Positions 54,695 through 64,000 of a stretch of 64,000 nt of DNA are shown piece after piece. Position numbers and translations under genes: made by a program. The notes under the pieces were generated by a model. That model saw only the letters and a list, made by a program, of their open reading frames with translations. It was not told the origin of the DNA and did not search any database. The DNA is from Ignavibacteriales bacterium UBA1304 (lineage in GTDB: Bacteria; Bacteroidota; Ignavibacteria; Ignavibacteriales; Ignavibacteriaceae). Where the stretch lies: NCBI GenBank assembly GCA_002307295.1, contig DBTY01000052.1, positions 1 to 64,000 of the forward strand, given 5' to 3'. How positions within the stretch are numbered: position 1 is the first letter of the stretch; the number at the start of each line of letters is the position of its first letter.

Positions 54695-57142
54695 TTAATT
54701 ACTAAAATCGATAATTGTCGCCTCGCCTTTTTTTAATACAATGTTAAGAAAACCGCCAACGGGTTTTGCTTTAATCATTGTGCCGTTTTTATTTATAGAA
54801 GCGTTACTAATATGAGCTGGTATTTTTATTCTAAAAGAATTATCGACAGTTGGAGTAATTTGCATTTGATTGACCGTTCCATTTGTCCAGCGTGCAGCAA
54901 TACTAGCTCCGCCGCGAACGCATAATCCTGAAAAGCTACCTGACTCCCATTCGTTAGGCAAGGCTGGCAAAAGCTCAATATAACCGTTGTGACTTTGCAG
55001 CAACATTTCTGCAATTCCAGCCGTTCCGCCAAAGTTGCCATCAATCTGAAACGGAGGATGAGCGCAGAATAAATTGCTATATGTTCCGCCGCCATTACTC
55101 ATATTTACTTTATTTCCGCTTACAGGACGTAACAATTTATGTAATAGAGCTAACGCCCGATTACCTTCATGCAATCTTGCCCAGAAGTTAATCTTCCATG
55201 CAAGCGACCAGCCAGTGCCGTCGTCTCCTCTTGTTTCCAAAGAGGCTTTGGCGGCATTTATAATGTTTGAAGAGCCCATAGTAATTTCACTACCTGGATA
55301 TAATCCCCATAAATGGGATGCATGACGATGATGCGCGTCTGTTTCTTTATACTCCTGTAGCCATTCCATTAAACGGCCGTCTTTCCAAATTTGATTTGGC
55401 GGTAATTTCTCTAAAACCTGTTCTAAAGAATCGCGCAATAATTGATCAGTATTTAGCTTAGAAGAGGCTTCTATTGTTGCCGAAAAAAGAAAGCGAATAA
55501 TTTGATTATCAATTGTCGAACCGATGCACACGTTTGCAGAATTCCCATCAGGTAATATAAATGCGTTTTCCGGAGAATTTGATGGCGCTGTTACAAGCCA
55601 TCCATGAGCAGGTTCTTTTATCAGGGAGCTTAGATAAAACTCAGTTGATCCTTTTATAATTGGATATAACATGCGCAAGTAAGCGGTGTCTTTTGAGAAT
55701 TCATAGTGGCTCCACAGCATTTGGCAGAGCCATGCAGAACCAGTATTGAAAGAGCCCCATGTATAATCTTCACCCGGCGAAGTATATCCCCAGATATTGG
55801 AAATAACGTGAGCTACCCAGCCATTAGCAGCGTAGTAAGCTTTTGCTGTCTTTTCTCCTGGAGAGACTAAACTATTTACAAAACTAAAGAAGGGCTCGTC
55901 TAACATGCCGAGATTTGTAACGTCAAGCGGCCAGTGATTCATTTGAATATTAATATTCAAATGGTAATCTCCATTCCAAGGCGTTTCAATTGTATTAGCC
56001 CATAAACCCTGCAAATTAGGAGGCAATAATCCTGGTCTGGCGCTGCATATCAACAAATAACGTCCATACTGAAAATACAGCTCTGGCAATCCGACATCAT
56101 TTGAGCTAGCCGTAAAAGCTTGCAACCTTTCATTAGTGGGCAGACTATCATTGTGTAATCCTTCAATATTGATAGCCGCGCCCTGATAAAGATGTTGATA
56201 TTTATTTATATGTTCAGCTTTATGAATTTCATATGGTTTGTTAAAACTGCGAGTTAGAATATTCCTGGCGGCGTTTATATAATCTGGATTTTTGAAATCA
56301 GTACTGGCTGAAATATAAATTATTGCAGTATCGGCATTTTCTAACAGTAAAGAATTGCCGCTTGCCGTCACTTTCCCAGTCAGAGATTTGATTGCTATTA
56401 GCGCTATGTATTGCATTCCAGCGCTATCAACGCCGTTATTCAAACGACCCCGCATTTGAAGCTCATTGCCGTCAGTTTGGGTCTGGAATCTCTCTGGTCT
56501 GTCTAACGTCAAAGTAAAACTAATTTTCTTTTTTTTGTTTGCAAAAAGCTTAATAGCAATAACGTCGTTATCAAAGCTGGTAAAATATTCGCGCGAATAA
56601 ATAGTATTATCAATCATGAACTCAGTTTTTACTATGGCGCTATCAAGCGATAATTCTCTTCGGTAATTTACCGCTTTAATATCGGCGCTGTCGGAATCAT
56701 ATTGATACTGCAAATGCAGGGTTCCTAATACCTGGTATGAACCATAAGGAACATTGGCTCCATTACCTTGTCCGGAACCTTGACCTTTACATACAAAATT
56801 ACGCCCCATTACTGCTTGCGCTTCTCTGTTTTTCCCCTCTATCAGCAAGCGCCGTATTTCTGGTAAAGATTTATAAGCGTCGGGATTATCGGCATCCTGT
56901 GGGCATCCAGACCACAGAGTAATATCATTTAGAACGATGTTCTCTTTTGTTATGCCGCCATCTGGCATAGCTCCCAGACGCCCATTACCTATGGGCAGAC
57001 AGGCTTCCCATTGAGTCGCGGGAGTATTGTACCATAAGTTTGATGGATGCGGTTGCGCAAATGTTTTTACAAATGAAAAAATAATAATATATGCTATTAT
57101 TTTCCTGTCTGAAAACCGTTTAGTTTTGTAAGATATTGCCAT
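54695..57142 (-). CDS. GH95-family alpha-L-fucosidase/galactosidase, exported
   Basis: 815 residues with an N-terminal signal peptide (cleavage near residue 29, KTFAQ). GH95 enzymes hydrolyse terminal alpha-1,2-L-fucosyl (some alpha-L-galactosyl) linkages by inversion. Family features: WYNTPATQWEACLPIGNGRLGAM near residue 37, WNGDYHLNINIQMNHWP holding the catalytic asparagines, EDYTWGSFNTGSAWL, HRHASHLWGLYPGS, and FQIDGNFGGTAGIAEML with the catalytic Asp region. Last gene of the - strand set, 17 bases after the GH29 gene. No type IX tail, so probably periplasmic. Confidence 0.93.
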   Translation of the reverse strand: MAISYKTKRFSDRKIIAYIIIFSFVKTFAQPHPSNLWYNTPATQWEACLPIGNGRLGAMPDGGITKENIVLNDITLWSGCPQDADNPDAYKSLPEIRRLLIEGKNREAQAVMGRNFVCKGQGSGQGNGANVPYGSYQVLGTLHLQYQYDSDSADIKAVNYRRELSLDSAIVKTEFMIDNTIYSREYFTSFDNDVIAIKLFANKKKKISFTLTLDRPERFQTQTDGNELQMRGRLNNGVDSAGMQYIALIAIKSLTGKVTASGNSLLLENADTAIIYISASTDFKNPDYINAARNILTRSFNKPYEIHKAEHINKYQHLYQGAAINIEGLHNDSLPTNERLQAFTASSNDVGLPELYFQYGRYLLICSARPGLLPPNLQGLWANTIETPWNGDYHLNINIQMNHWPLDVTNLGMLDEPFFSFVNSLVSPGEKTAKAYYAANGWVAHVISNIWGYTSPGEDYTWGSFNTGSAWLCQMLWSHYEFSKDTAYLRMLYPIIKGSTEFYLSSLIKEPAHGWLVTAPSNSPENAFILPDGNSANVCIGSTIDNQIIRFLFSATIEASSKLNTDQLLRDSLEQVLEKLPPNQIWKDGRLMEWLQEYKETDAHHRHASHLWGLYPGSEITMGSSNIINAAKASLETRGDDGTGWSLAWKINFWARLHEGNRALALLHKLLRPVSGNKVNMSNGGGTYSNLFCAHPPFQIDGNFGGTAGIAEMLLQSHNGYIELLPALPNEWESGSFSGLCVRGGASIAARWTNGTVNQMQITPTVDNSFRIKIPAHISNASINKNGTMIKAKPVGGFLNIVLKKGEATIIDFSN

Positions 57143-57159
57143 AAAATTATTACTTCGCT

Positions 57160-59400
57160 TTATTCAATTATAATTTCATCAGTAAACATCCATGCTTTAT
57201 CGCCCGCGCCTTTATGCCATTTGGGGCATATGCCAATGTTGTTCGCTTTGACGCGAACGAACCTGCCGGAGATATTTGGCTGTTCAAATTTGAATGTTTG
57301 TACGATTGGTTTCTTATTGTTTTGATCGACTGTATCAATAATTTTACCCAATGTAGTAAAATCTTTTTTGTCGTTCGAAATAGAAAATTCAATAGACGCC
57401 GGTAAAAATATATAGGCTCCGACATCCCTTAAAAACCGGGTCGAAATTGAATTAACCTTTTCTACTTTTCCTAAATTAATTATTACATCTAAATCAGAGC
57501 CATTGTATCCCTGCCATCTGCCGTCTGTAAAATTAGTATTTCCTGTAACTCCGTTCACTAAAGTATAAATGCCTGTTCCGGGATATTTTTCGTCATATGT
57601 AGATTTATATTCAATTCCATATTTTGCTTTATTAAAACCTGCCGCAACAGGAACGCTTTTAACGCCGTCTTCAGAAATGACAATTGCTGTTATTACAGAG
57701 GCGTTATGTAGAATCACATCGTTTTTATAAATTAAAGAATTTTCATCCGGTACGCTTCCGTCAAGAGTATAATAAATTTTTGCGCCCTTTGTATCGGAGA
57801 TTAATCCAAAACTTACGCTGTCTGCAAATGTTCCGCCATTCGGTACAAATGTAATTTCCGGAGGAGCTTTATATAACCCGAATGATGCAAGAGTCGGAGC
57901 GTTTCTACATTCGTCAATTACAATTTTAATTTTATTAGCTGTTGTTTCCGGAAATCTCAACATCCTTTTATATCCAACAGTTGTCGCCTCGGCAAACTTA
58001 TTCCACTGAGAGCCATTCCAATATTCCAAATGGAATTTCTCTATTCTTTGTCCGACTAAAATATTTTCCTGCAATACGGCGCGGTTGAATGACTGCGATT
58101 TACCCAAATCAATTTCGATTGAAGCCTGATTTATTGCTCCGTCCGTCGTCCAATATGTGTCCAAATTACCGTCAAGAATATTAGAGACTTCGTTCCCTTT
58201 TTTTTCGCTTGAAGCGGAGGCTGCGCAGTTAGCGACTAAATTTGTTTTAAACGTTTCATCCAGAAGATAACGCATACCCTGAAGAGATTTTATATCATTA
58301 TCGCAAATCAGACCGCGTTTATCGGGAGGAACGTTCAAAAGTAAGACTCCATTCAACCCAACGGAGTTGTAATAAATATCCACGAGCTTATAAGGAGATT
58401 TTACTAAATCATCGTCATTGCTATTGTAAAACCATTTCGGTCTGATAGAAACGTCAATCTCAGCCGGGTACCAGACTAATGATGAAGCCTTTTCTATTTT
58501 CATTCTGCTACCCAAATCTTCATCAACGAGATCGTGCGGAATGAAAGCTCCGTCGCCTGACTGCTGTTGGGAGTTAGAAGCTATCTTATCCTGATTGGCG
58601 CTTGCGCCAGGCAATACGCTCCATTCAGTTTGCCGGCCATATCCTGATTCAGTTCCAACCCACCGAACATCAGGCCCCATAACAGCTATTACTGCTTTGG
58701 GTTGTAGCTTGCGTATTAATTTATAATAGGACTGCCAGTCATAATTTTGCTTTTTCCCGTTTGGGCCTTCGCCGTTTGCGCCGTCAAACCAAACTTCAGA
58801 TATTTCTCCATAATTGGTTAATAGCTCCGTTAGCTGATTAAGGAAGAATGTATTGTATTCGGGCGAACCATAAAAATCTTCGTGCATATCCCAGGGGGAA
58901 AGATAGACCCCAAATTTTAATCCTGCTTCTCGACATGCGCTTGATAAATCTCTTACAATATCGCCTTTCCCGTTTTGGAACGGTGTGTTTGAGATATTAA
59001 GCTTTTTATATTTTGTAGGCCAGAGACAAAACCCGTCATGATGTTTTGTTGTTAGTATAACTAACTTTACTCCGGCATCCTTAAGAACTTTTACCCATTG
59101 TTTTACATCAATATCTTTTGGGTTAAATTGTGATATGTCGACATTTTTTTGACCCCACTCTACTTCGTCAAAAGTATTGATGCCAAAATGAATAAAAGCC
59201 GTAAACTCAAGTTTCTGCCATTCGTATTGTATTTGGGAAGGCGTTACGTTTGCCGCTTTAGTTATAATCTGTTCTGGCGTATCTCCCGGATTTATACTTA
59301 TATTATTCCCGGATGAATTCTGGCAGAAGCTCTCGGAGCATATTAAATAAAAAAAAGTAACTGCCGCAAAAAAGACTGAACTAATTTTAATATGTTTCAT
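57160..59400 (-). CDS. Exported GH29 alpha-L-fucosidase with F5/8-type and hexosaminidase-like modules
   Basis: 746 residues from ATG 59400; a GTG four codons earlier overlaps the previous gene's stop and is a possible start. Signal peptide (…ICSESFCQ). The GH29 barrel spans about 40-390 with TTKHHDGF near 118 and nucleophile D206 in SEVWFDGANG. An F5/8-type C (CBM32-like) domain follows (about 390-510), then a chitobiase C-terminal-like Ig module (about 512-590, FVPNGGTF … YYTLDGS), then a second F5/8-like domain (about 600-746). Retaining enzyme releasing alpha-linked L-fucose; the extra modules probably bind carbohydrate. The same type of C-terminal tail is seen in the gene at the right edge. 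Confidence 0.92.
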   Translation of the reverse strand: MKHIKISSVFFAAVTFFYLICSESFCQNSSGNNISINPGDTPEQIITKAANVTPSQIQYEWQKLEFTAFIHFGINTFDEVEWGQKNVDISQFNPKDIDVKQWVKVLKDAGVKLVILTTKHHDGFCLWPTKYKKLNISNTPFQNGKGDIVRDLSSACREAGLKFGVYLSPWDMHEDFYGSPEYNTFFLNQLTELLTNYGEISEVWFDGANGEGPNGKKQNYDWQSYYKLIRKLQPKAVIAVMGPDVRWVGTESGYGRQTEWSVLPGASANQDKIASNSQQQSGDGAFIPHDLVDEDLGSRMKIEKASSLVWYPAEIDVSIRPKWFYNSNDDDLVKSPYKLVDIYYNSVGLNGVLLLNVPPDKRGLICDNDIKSLQGMRYLLDETFKTNLVANCAASASSEKKGNEVSNILDGNLDTYWTTDGAINQASIEIDLGKSQSFNRAVLQENILVGQRIEKFHLEYWNGSQWNKFAEATTVGYKRMLRFPETTANKIKIVIDECRNAPTLASFGLYKAPPEITFVPNGGTFADSVSFGLISDTKGAKIYYTLDGSVPDENSLIYKNDVILHNASVITAIVISEDGVKSVPVAAGFNKAKYGIEYKSTYDEKYPGTGIYTLVNGVTGNTNFTDGRWQGYNGSDLDVIINLGKVEKVNSISTRFLRDVGAYIFLPASIEFSISNDKKDFTTLGKIIDTVDQNNKKPIVQTFKFEQPNISGRFVRVKANNIGICPKWHKGAGDKAWMFTDEIIIE

Positions 59401-59408
59401 AGGATAAA

Positions 59409-60848
59409 TCACTTATTAATTGCAGATATTTTTAACGTCCATGCATACTTGCATGGAGGATTGTTACGCGCAGACGCAGGAATAATTATTTTGCAGCCAT
59501 TGTCTGTCTTTTGCCAATTTAGTTTTTCTCCTGTCCCCAGTAATTCAATTGTGGAATTATCGGGCAGAAGGAATTTATTTAAAGTAATATTTTCTGGGAG
59601 TGTCTTTTCGTCTTCATCAGCCAGATAAATTGCATATGTCGTTTTGTCCTGTAGCTGAGTGAAACAAACTTTCCTTTCTCTGTAAGGCAGTACAGGGCGC
59701 GAGTTGTAAATTGCCTGGCTGTTTACTTTCATCCATTTACTTATTTCATTTAAACGGTCGTAAGCCTCTTCTTCGTAATCGCCATTAGCAGTTGGCGCCG
59801 CGTTAAGCAATAGGTTTCCGCCTTTAGCTACAATATCAATTAATAAATGTATAAGCGTTCTTGCAGGCTTATATTCCAAGCCCGGCTCATACGACCAGCT
59901 TGGCGTCATTGGGATACATGTTTCCCAGGGATATGGGAGAGTTTTATCAGGAACCTGGTTTTCAGGCGTGAGATAATTCTGTTGCGGGCCGGGAACAGCC
60001 CTATCAACTACAATTATACCCGGTTGTTTTGCTCTTGCGTTTTTTGCAATCAGCGGCATGTTTATATCCTGATTCTGAATGCGGTGAATATTAGCGCTAG
60101 AAATTTTTCTTTCTTCTTCAATTTCGTTTTCCGTATAGCTGCGCACCCAGCATCCATCGAACCAGAGTATATCAATCTTGCCGTAATCGCTCATAAGTTC
60201 GTCTATCTGGTTATGCGTAAACTCAACAAACTTTTGCCAGCGATCGGAATGTTTTATAATATCATAATTTGCATTGCGATCTGGCGTTGCAAAATTTTTC
60301 CACCAGAAATAATCTGAATGCCAATCTGGTTTTGAAAAATATGCGCCTATCATAAATCCTTTTTTCCTGAATTCATCGAATATCTCTTTTGCGATATTTG
60401 CTTTTGTATTTGAATGAAACGGACATTCGTCGTCTGTAACTTTATAATTGGTAAATTTAGAATCATACATGCAAAAACCATCATGATGTTTGGTAGTAAA
60501 CACTACGTATTTCATTCCTGCTTTGTCTGCAGCTTCTGCCCATTTTGCCGGATTAAAATTTACGGGATTAAAAGTCTTCTTTAATCCTTCATATTGCTTT
60601 TTGTATTCGGTATAGTCCTCAATTTTCCTTTTACACCAGTCTTCATCTTCAGAACAGAGCGACCACGATTCTACAATTCCCCATTGGCTTGACGGAGCCC
60701 AATGCATCAGCAGGCCAAATTTATAGTTTTGCCATTCTTCTAATTTATTTAGAACAAGCGGGTCGGTTTCCGGGTAGTATTCCTTTAACGCTTTATCAAT
60801 TTCAACTGCGCCTGCGTGTAATGATTCTTTTTTTTCTGTTTCGCTCAT
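59409..60848 (-). CDS. GH29-family alpha-L-fucosidase, no signal peptide
   Basis: 479 residues, single GH29 domain. Features: FGLLMHWAPSSQWG near 44, TTKHHDGFCMYDSK near 118, nucleophile D231 in ILWFDGCW, and a small beta domain at the C-terminus. The N-terminus (MSETEKKESL) is charged and has no signal, and the preceding gene ends only 18 bases upstream, so no longer exported form is possible. It is therefore predicted cytoplasmic, acting on imported oligosaccharides, unlike its neighbours. Its stop overlaps the frame of the next gene. Confidence 0.9.
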   Translation of the reverse strand: MSETEKKESLHAGAVEIDKALKEYYPETDPLVLNKLEEWQNYKFGLLMHWAPSSQWGIVESWSLCSEDEDWCKRKIEDYTEYKKQYEGLKKTFNPVNFNPAKWAEAADKAGMKYVVFTTKHHDGFCMYDSKFTNYKVTDDECPFHSNTKANIAKEIFDEFRKKGFMIGAYFSKPDWHSDYFWWKNFATPDRNANYDIIKHSDRWQKFVEFTHNQIDELMSDYGKIDILWFDGCWVRSYTENEIEEERKISSANIHRIQNQDINMPLIAKNARAKQPGIIVVDRAVPGPQQNYLTPENQVPDKTLPYPWETCIPMTPSWSYEPGLEYKPARTLIHLLIDIVAKGGNLLLNAAPTANGDYEEEAYDRLNEISKWMKVNSQAIYNSRPVLPYRERKVCFTQLQDKTTYAIYLADEDEKTLPENITLNKFLLPDNSTIELLGTGEKLNWQKTDNGCKIIIPASARNNPPCKYAWTLKISAINK

Positions 60849-60866
60849 ATTTGTAATTCCGGTTTA

Positions 60867-63710
60867 CTAATTAAATAATTCTTTAATTTTTTCTATTTGA
60901 ATTTCCTGCGCTGGATTAAATGAAACGCTATGCATATATTTAATAATACTGAAAGTTAGCTGCTTAGCTTCCGGACGCTTTTCCGCATCTGTCAATAAGT
61001 CTATTCCGGAAATTATTATTTTCCCTTTGCCAACCTTTGCTTCAATAATTAATCCCAATGGACGGTTTGTAAACCAGTCGTCAATAATCCGAACAACCGG
61101 CTGAATATTGCTTCCAAGCTCGTTTAAGAAAATTGCATTTGAATGACTCATTGCGTCATACCATTGGTAATTACTGTGGTATTGCGTAGGGAATTCTTTT
61201 AACAATGGATTTTTAGGATCGCATAAAATACACAGCGTGTGAGGCGGTTGTTTTAACGTCCAGGCTGTATTCCAAAAGATGCTTGAGAAGCCGACTGCAA
61301 CGTCGCCCCCTTTTTCTTTTTTAACGCTTCCTTTTACAGGAGTAAGAAGAACCTTCCCTCCGTTATTAAGAAAATTAATTGTCTCATCGTCTAGCTGACG
61401 TACAATTTTAATATCGGAACTAAAAATGGATTCGGAATTTTCATATGGATAAACCCAGAAGTCCCATTTATTGTTAAATGTTCCCACGCTTACTACAAGC
61501 GTATACATGGCGGGAGCTTTTAGTCCTGATAATGGATAACGGATGGAGCCTAATTTAATACCGTTATCAACTGGTATAGTTGTTTTTGCAAGCGAACCGT
61601 TAGCAACTATGTTTCCGGCTTCGTCTGTAATTTTCCATTCAGGAATTACTCCGTTTAAAGCCACAGGGCCGAAATGAGAAACTTCCACTGTCGCAACAAA
61701 ATCTTCAGCAGAGTTGAAAATAAATTTTGACAAACGCGCAAGCGGAACGGTTGTATTACAAAATTGTTTGTATTCATCTGGCGTTACATATCCCTTTGAA
61801 TCCCAGAATGGATCTAACACGCCGATTAACGCCGTGCCTTGTCCGGGGAAATCATGCAGGTCAAGCAGCTGAAATCCGCCCAATCCTTTTGTGCGGAGAG
61901 CCGCTTCAATTTCGGCTTTATAACATAAGACCTGCAATTTACCTGAAGCGATCAAAAAGCTATCTGCAAGCTGCGCCATTCCATTATCGGCTAAAGTCTG
62001 TTTAAATATTTCAAAATTGTTTGCGCGTAAAACTCCGTCATATTTTTTTATTTCCTTAAAGTTTGGATAGACGCACCATTGACCAATTTCATGACTGATG
62101 ACAGGCTTTCCTCTCCATTCAATAATATTATGCCAGTCGTAGTTTGAGCTTGGCGGCTGACTGTTTATTATACTGGTTAAGCCGGCTCCCCAAAGCTGAA
62201 TACGCGGCTCGTACATGCTATGAAAATCGTTTACCTCAAGAGCGGGCCAGCCTGATGCGCTTGAATACAGTCTGCGGTTATCTTTCTTTTTCCAGTGAGA
62301 AACAAAACCAGTAAGGTAACTTTGATGGTTAACTCCGTCTGGCTCGTTGCCGTATAGTAAAAAGCAAAATGAAGGATGGTTGCCGAACGCTTTTACAATC
62401 CTTTCGCTTTCGTCATAAATGTATTGATCAATTGGTTTGCCGTCGCCAAGGGACGAGCCCTGATTTGCCCAGGAAGAACATTCCACATACAAATATACTC
62501 CAGCTTTATCAGCCGCAATAAAAGCGGCTTCCGGCGGGCACCAGGAATGAAACCGCATATGATTCAGTCCGTAGCTTTTGCAGGTATTAAAAATTCTTGT
62601 CCATTCGTTTACGTCAACTGGAGGATAGCCGGTTTTAGGAAATACTGCGCATTCAAGCGTTCCGCGCAAAAAGGTTAATTTGTCGTTAACAGTAAATTGA
62701 GTCTTTTTTGTGCCAAGCTTTCTTAGGCCAAATATTTCCTCTTTAGCGTCGTAAATGTTTTTGGCGGAGAGTTTACAAGTCAGGTTATATAAATTCGGAT
62801 TAAATTCGTCCCAAAGCAAAGCCTTATCGCCCATCTCATAATCAATTGTAATTGTATTAGCGCCAGGTATTAACTCAACTTCATTATTATATTCTTTAAA
62901 TAAATGGCCATCTGCTGTTTTATCTTCCGACTTTGCCTGTATTGATAAATTTACTTTTTGTTTCTCTTCGGTTAAATTGATTATCTGAAATTCAACAGAG
63001 ACTTTTTTATTTATGATATCCGGAAAAATTCTGATATCGCCAAAATGAATTCTATCTCTTGCAGTAAGAGACATCTCGCCGATGATTCCATTCCAGTTTG
63101 TTTGCGAATGCTCCGTAAGGCTGCTTGAATTAGCTCCGGGATTTATGTCTTTGATCCTGTTATCAACGCATACAGTAATTGTATGATCGCCTGGAACTAA
63201 TTTACCTGTTAAGTCAAATATATGCGGCGCGCTTAAAGCGTTCTGAGTTCCTATAAAGTTATCGTCGATCCACAACGCAGACTGCCAGTGGCAGCGTTCA
63301 AAGAAAAGCTCTACCGATTTATCTTTCCAGTTTTTAGGGATTGTTATTTTTCGTTTGTACCAGGCGGCGCCATAGTAATTTTTATTTGGCTGGAGCCAAA
63401 AAGGAATTTTGAAGTTGTCCGCTTTGCGGTATTTTTCATATTGAGGTTCTTTGAAAAACGATGAATCAAGTATATTGCCAGTCCATTTTGTTGCAAGGGA
63501 AATATCATATCCTTTCCCGTTTTCCGCCATAGAACCGGGGAGATTTACCGTTTCGTCAAACGATTTGGAAAACCACTTTTCCTGCGTTCCTTTATCGAGC
63601 GAATCAATAGCAAATTGCCATTTGCCGCTTAACTGAATTTCTTCCTGCGCATTCAATACGGAACAGGAAAGCAATACCAAAATTAGAAGGGTAGAGTATG
63701 TTTTTTTCAT
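60867..63710 (-). CDS. Exported GH2-family glycosidase (beta-galactosidase-like)
   Basis: 947 residues with a signal peptide (cleavage near residue 21, SVLNA). The three GH2 N-terminal modules are recognisable: sugar-binding domain (about 25-225, with LFFERCHWQSALWIDD), Ig-like domain (about 228-330) and TIM barrel (about 335-620). The acid/base is E456 in YGNEPDG and the nucleophile E541 in ISHEIGQW. The C-terminal 300 residues form additional beta domains. GH2 includes beta-galactosidases, beta-glucuronidases and beta-mannosidases; galactosidase is suggested by the fucosidase context only. Confidence 0.88.
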   Translation of the reverse strand: MKKTYSTLLILVLLSCSVLNAQEEIQLSGKWQFAIDSLDKGTQEKWFSKSFDETVNLPGSMAENGKGYDISLATKWTGNILDSSFFKEPQYEKYRKADNFKIPFWLQPNKNYYGAAWYKRKITIPKNWKDKSVELFFERCHWQSALWIDDNFIGTQNALSAPHIFDLTGKLVPGDHTITVCVDNRIKDINPGANSSSLTEHSQTNWNGIIGEMSLTARDRIHFGDIRIFPDIINKKVSVEFQIINLTEEKQKVNLSIQAKSEDKTADGHLFKEYNNEVELIPGANTITIDYEMGDKALLWDEFNPNLYNLTCKLSAKNIYDAKEEIFGLRKLGTKKTQFTVNDKLTFLRGTLECAVFPKTGYPPVDVNEWTRIFNTCKSYGLNHMRFHSWCPPEAAFIAADKAGVYLYVECSSWANQGSSLGDGKPIDQYIYDESERIVKAFGNHPSFCFLLYGNEPDGVNHQSYLTGFVSHWKKKDNRRLYSSASGWPALEVNDFHSMYEPRIQLWGAGLTSIINSQPPSSNYDWHNIIEWRGKPVISHEIGQWCVYPNFKEIKKYDGVLRANNFEIFKQTLADNGMAQLADSFLIASGKLQVLCYKAEIEAALRTKGLGGFQLLDLHDFPGQGTALIGVLDPFWDSKGYVTPDEYKQFCNTTVPLARLSKFIFNSAEDFVATVEVSHFGPVALNGVIPEWKITDEAGNIVANGSLAKTTIPVDNGIKLGSIRYPLSGLKAPAMYTLVVSVGTFNNKWDFWVYPYENSESIFSSDIKIVRQLDDETINFLNNGGKVLLTPVKGSVKKEKGGDVAVGFSSIFWNTAWTLKQPPHTLCILCDPKNPLLKEFPTQYHSNYQWYDAMSHSNAIFLNELGSNIQPVVRIIDDWFTNRPLGLIIEAKVGKGKIIISGIDLLTDAEKRPEAKQLTFSIIKYMHSVSFNPAQEIQIEKIKELFN

Positions 63711-63766
63711 AGTAATTCAAATTTATTAAATAAATAAATGATTTGTTTTATATTTACTAAGACGCA

Positions 63767-64000
63767 TTATTTAACTACTATTTCATCAATGAACAACCAT
63801 GATTTTTCTCCTTTATACGGATGCCAGTCAGGGCAAACTTTAAGGCTCTCCGCTTTAACTTTTATATATCGCGCGGATTTATTTTTAAAGAGAGCTGGGA
63901 ATTCTTTAAGGATAATCTCTGAATTTTTTTGAGGGACGTCATTCATAATGGTTTGGGAATCATTAAAATTAACGCCGTCATTTGAAAGCGAGGCTTCAAC
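63767..64000 (-). CDS. Partial gene: C-terminal F5/8-type carbohydrate-binding tail
   Basis: The last 77 residues of a minus-strand gene that runs off the right edge. The stop is at 63767-63769. The segment reads SLSNDGVNF … ARYIKVKAESLKVCPDWH … SWLFIDEIVVK, a close match in layout to the end of the GH29 protein at 57160 (CPKWH … AWMFTDEIIIE). It is therefore probably another exported glycosidase with the same C-terminal discoidin-like module. The catalytic part is outside the window. It lies 56 bases upstream of the GH2 gene. Confidence 0.75.
   Translation of the reverse strand, partial: VEASLSNDGVNFNDSQTIMNDVPQKNSEIILKEFPALFKNKSARYIKVKAESLKVCPDWHPYKGEKSWLFIDEIVVK

Overview
The window is AT-rich DNA that reads like a member of the Ignavibacteriota (Ignavibacterium/Melioribacter side of the Bacteroidota-Chlorobiota group). 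The main evidence is a secreted protein (9432-11711) ending in a type IX secretion sorting tail of the NYPNPFNPST kind. Supporting evidence is the mix of protein families: Y_Y_Y/beta-propeller kinase, DUF4252, DUF2279, DUF6599, and GH95/GH29 fucosidases. This is an inference from protein content; no rRNA is present.

Layout. (1) 1-8533, + strand: chemotaxis-type CheR and CheB followed by a hybrid kinase, a single-domain receiver, a MASE1 three-PAS kinase and a PAS kinase-receiver hybrid. (2) 8574-20011: mixed accessory genes. These are a DUF2867 protein, a large thioester-domain adhesin with a type IX tail, a DUF4252 pair, a YhcH-family protein, an SDR, a degenerate receiver, a Tat-exported DUF362 protein with a DUF6599 partner, a DUF2279/outer-membrane protein pair, and a pirin. 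(3) 20231-28944: three more sensor kinases (beta-propeller, TPR, and a CxxCH-bearing DUF3365 hybrid), with a decayed phage-antirepressor fragment between them. (4) 28970-31041: nitronate monooxygenase-like, GroES-like and SGNH hydrolase genes. (5) 31101-45402, - strand: an approximately 14 kb surface-glycan operon with three very large fused proteins around an rfbF/SDR/rfbC/SDR nucleotide-sugar set. (6) 45629-48021: rubrerythrin, a GT39-type membrane glycosyltransferase and tRNA-Lys(CUU). (7) 48853-64000: an L-fucose utilisation locus. It has fucK-fucA-fucI-fucP on the + strand, convergent with a - strand set of GH95, two GH29 and GH2 enzymes and a further gene running off the right edge.

How the parts fit. 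Region 7 is coherent: exported fucosidases and a GH2 glycosidase release fucose, FucP imports it, and FucI, FucK and FucA convert it to lactaldehyde and dihydroxyacetone phosphate. Region 5 looks like synthesis and assembly of a CDP-sugar-containing surface glycan, but it lacks a recognisable CDP-glucose 4,6-dehydratase. The kinase regions hold six sensor kinases and two stand-alone receivers but no DNA-binding response regulator, so their outputs lie elsewhere.

Most worth a second look: the 1601-residue protein with two nucleotidyltransferase-like motifs, TPRs and a radical SAM/SPASM module (38151-42956); the thioester adhesin with a type IX tail; and the c-heme-motif hybrid kinase. No CRISPR array, complete insertion sequence or prophage was seen.
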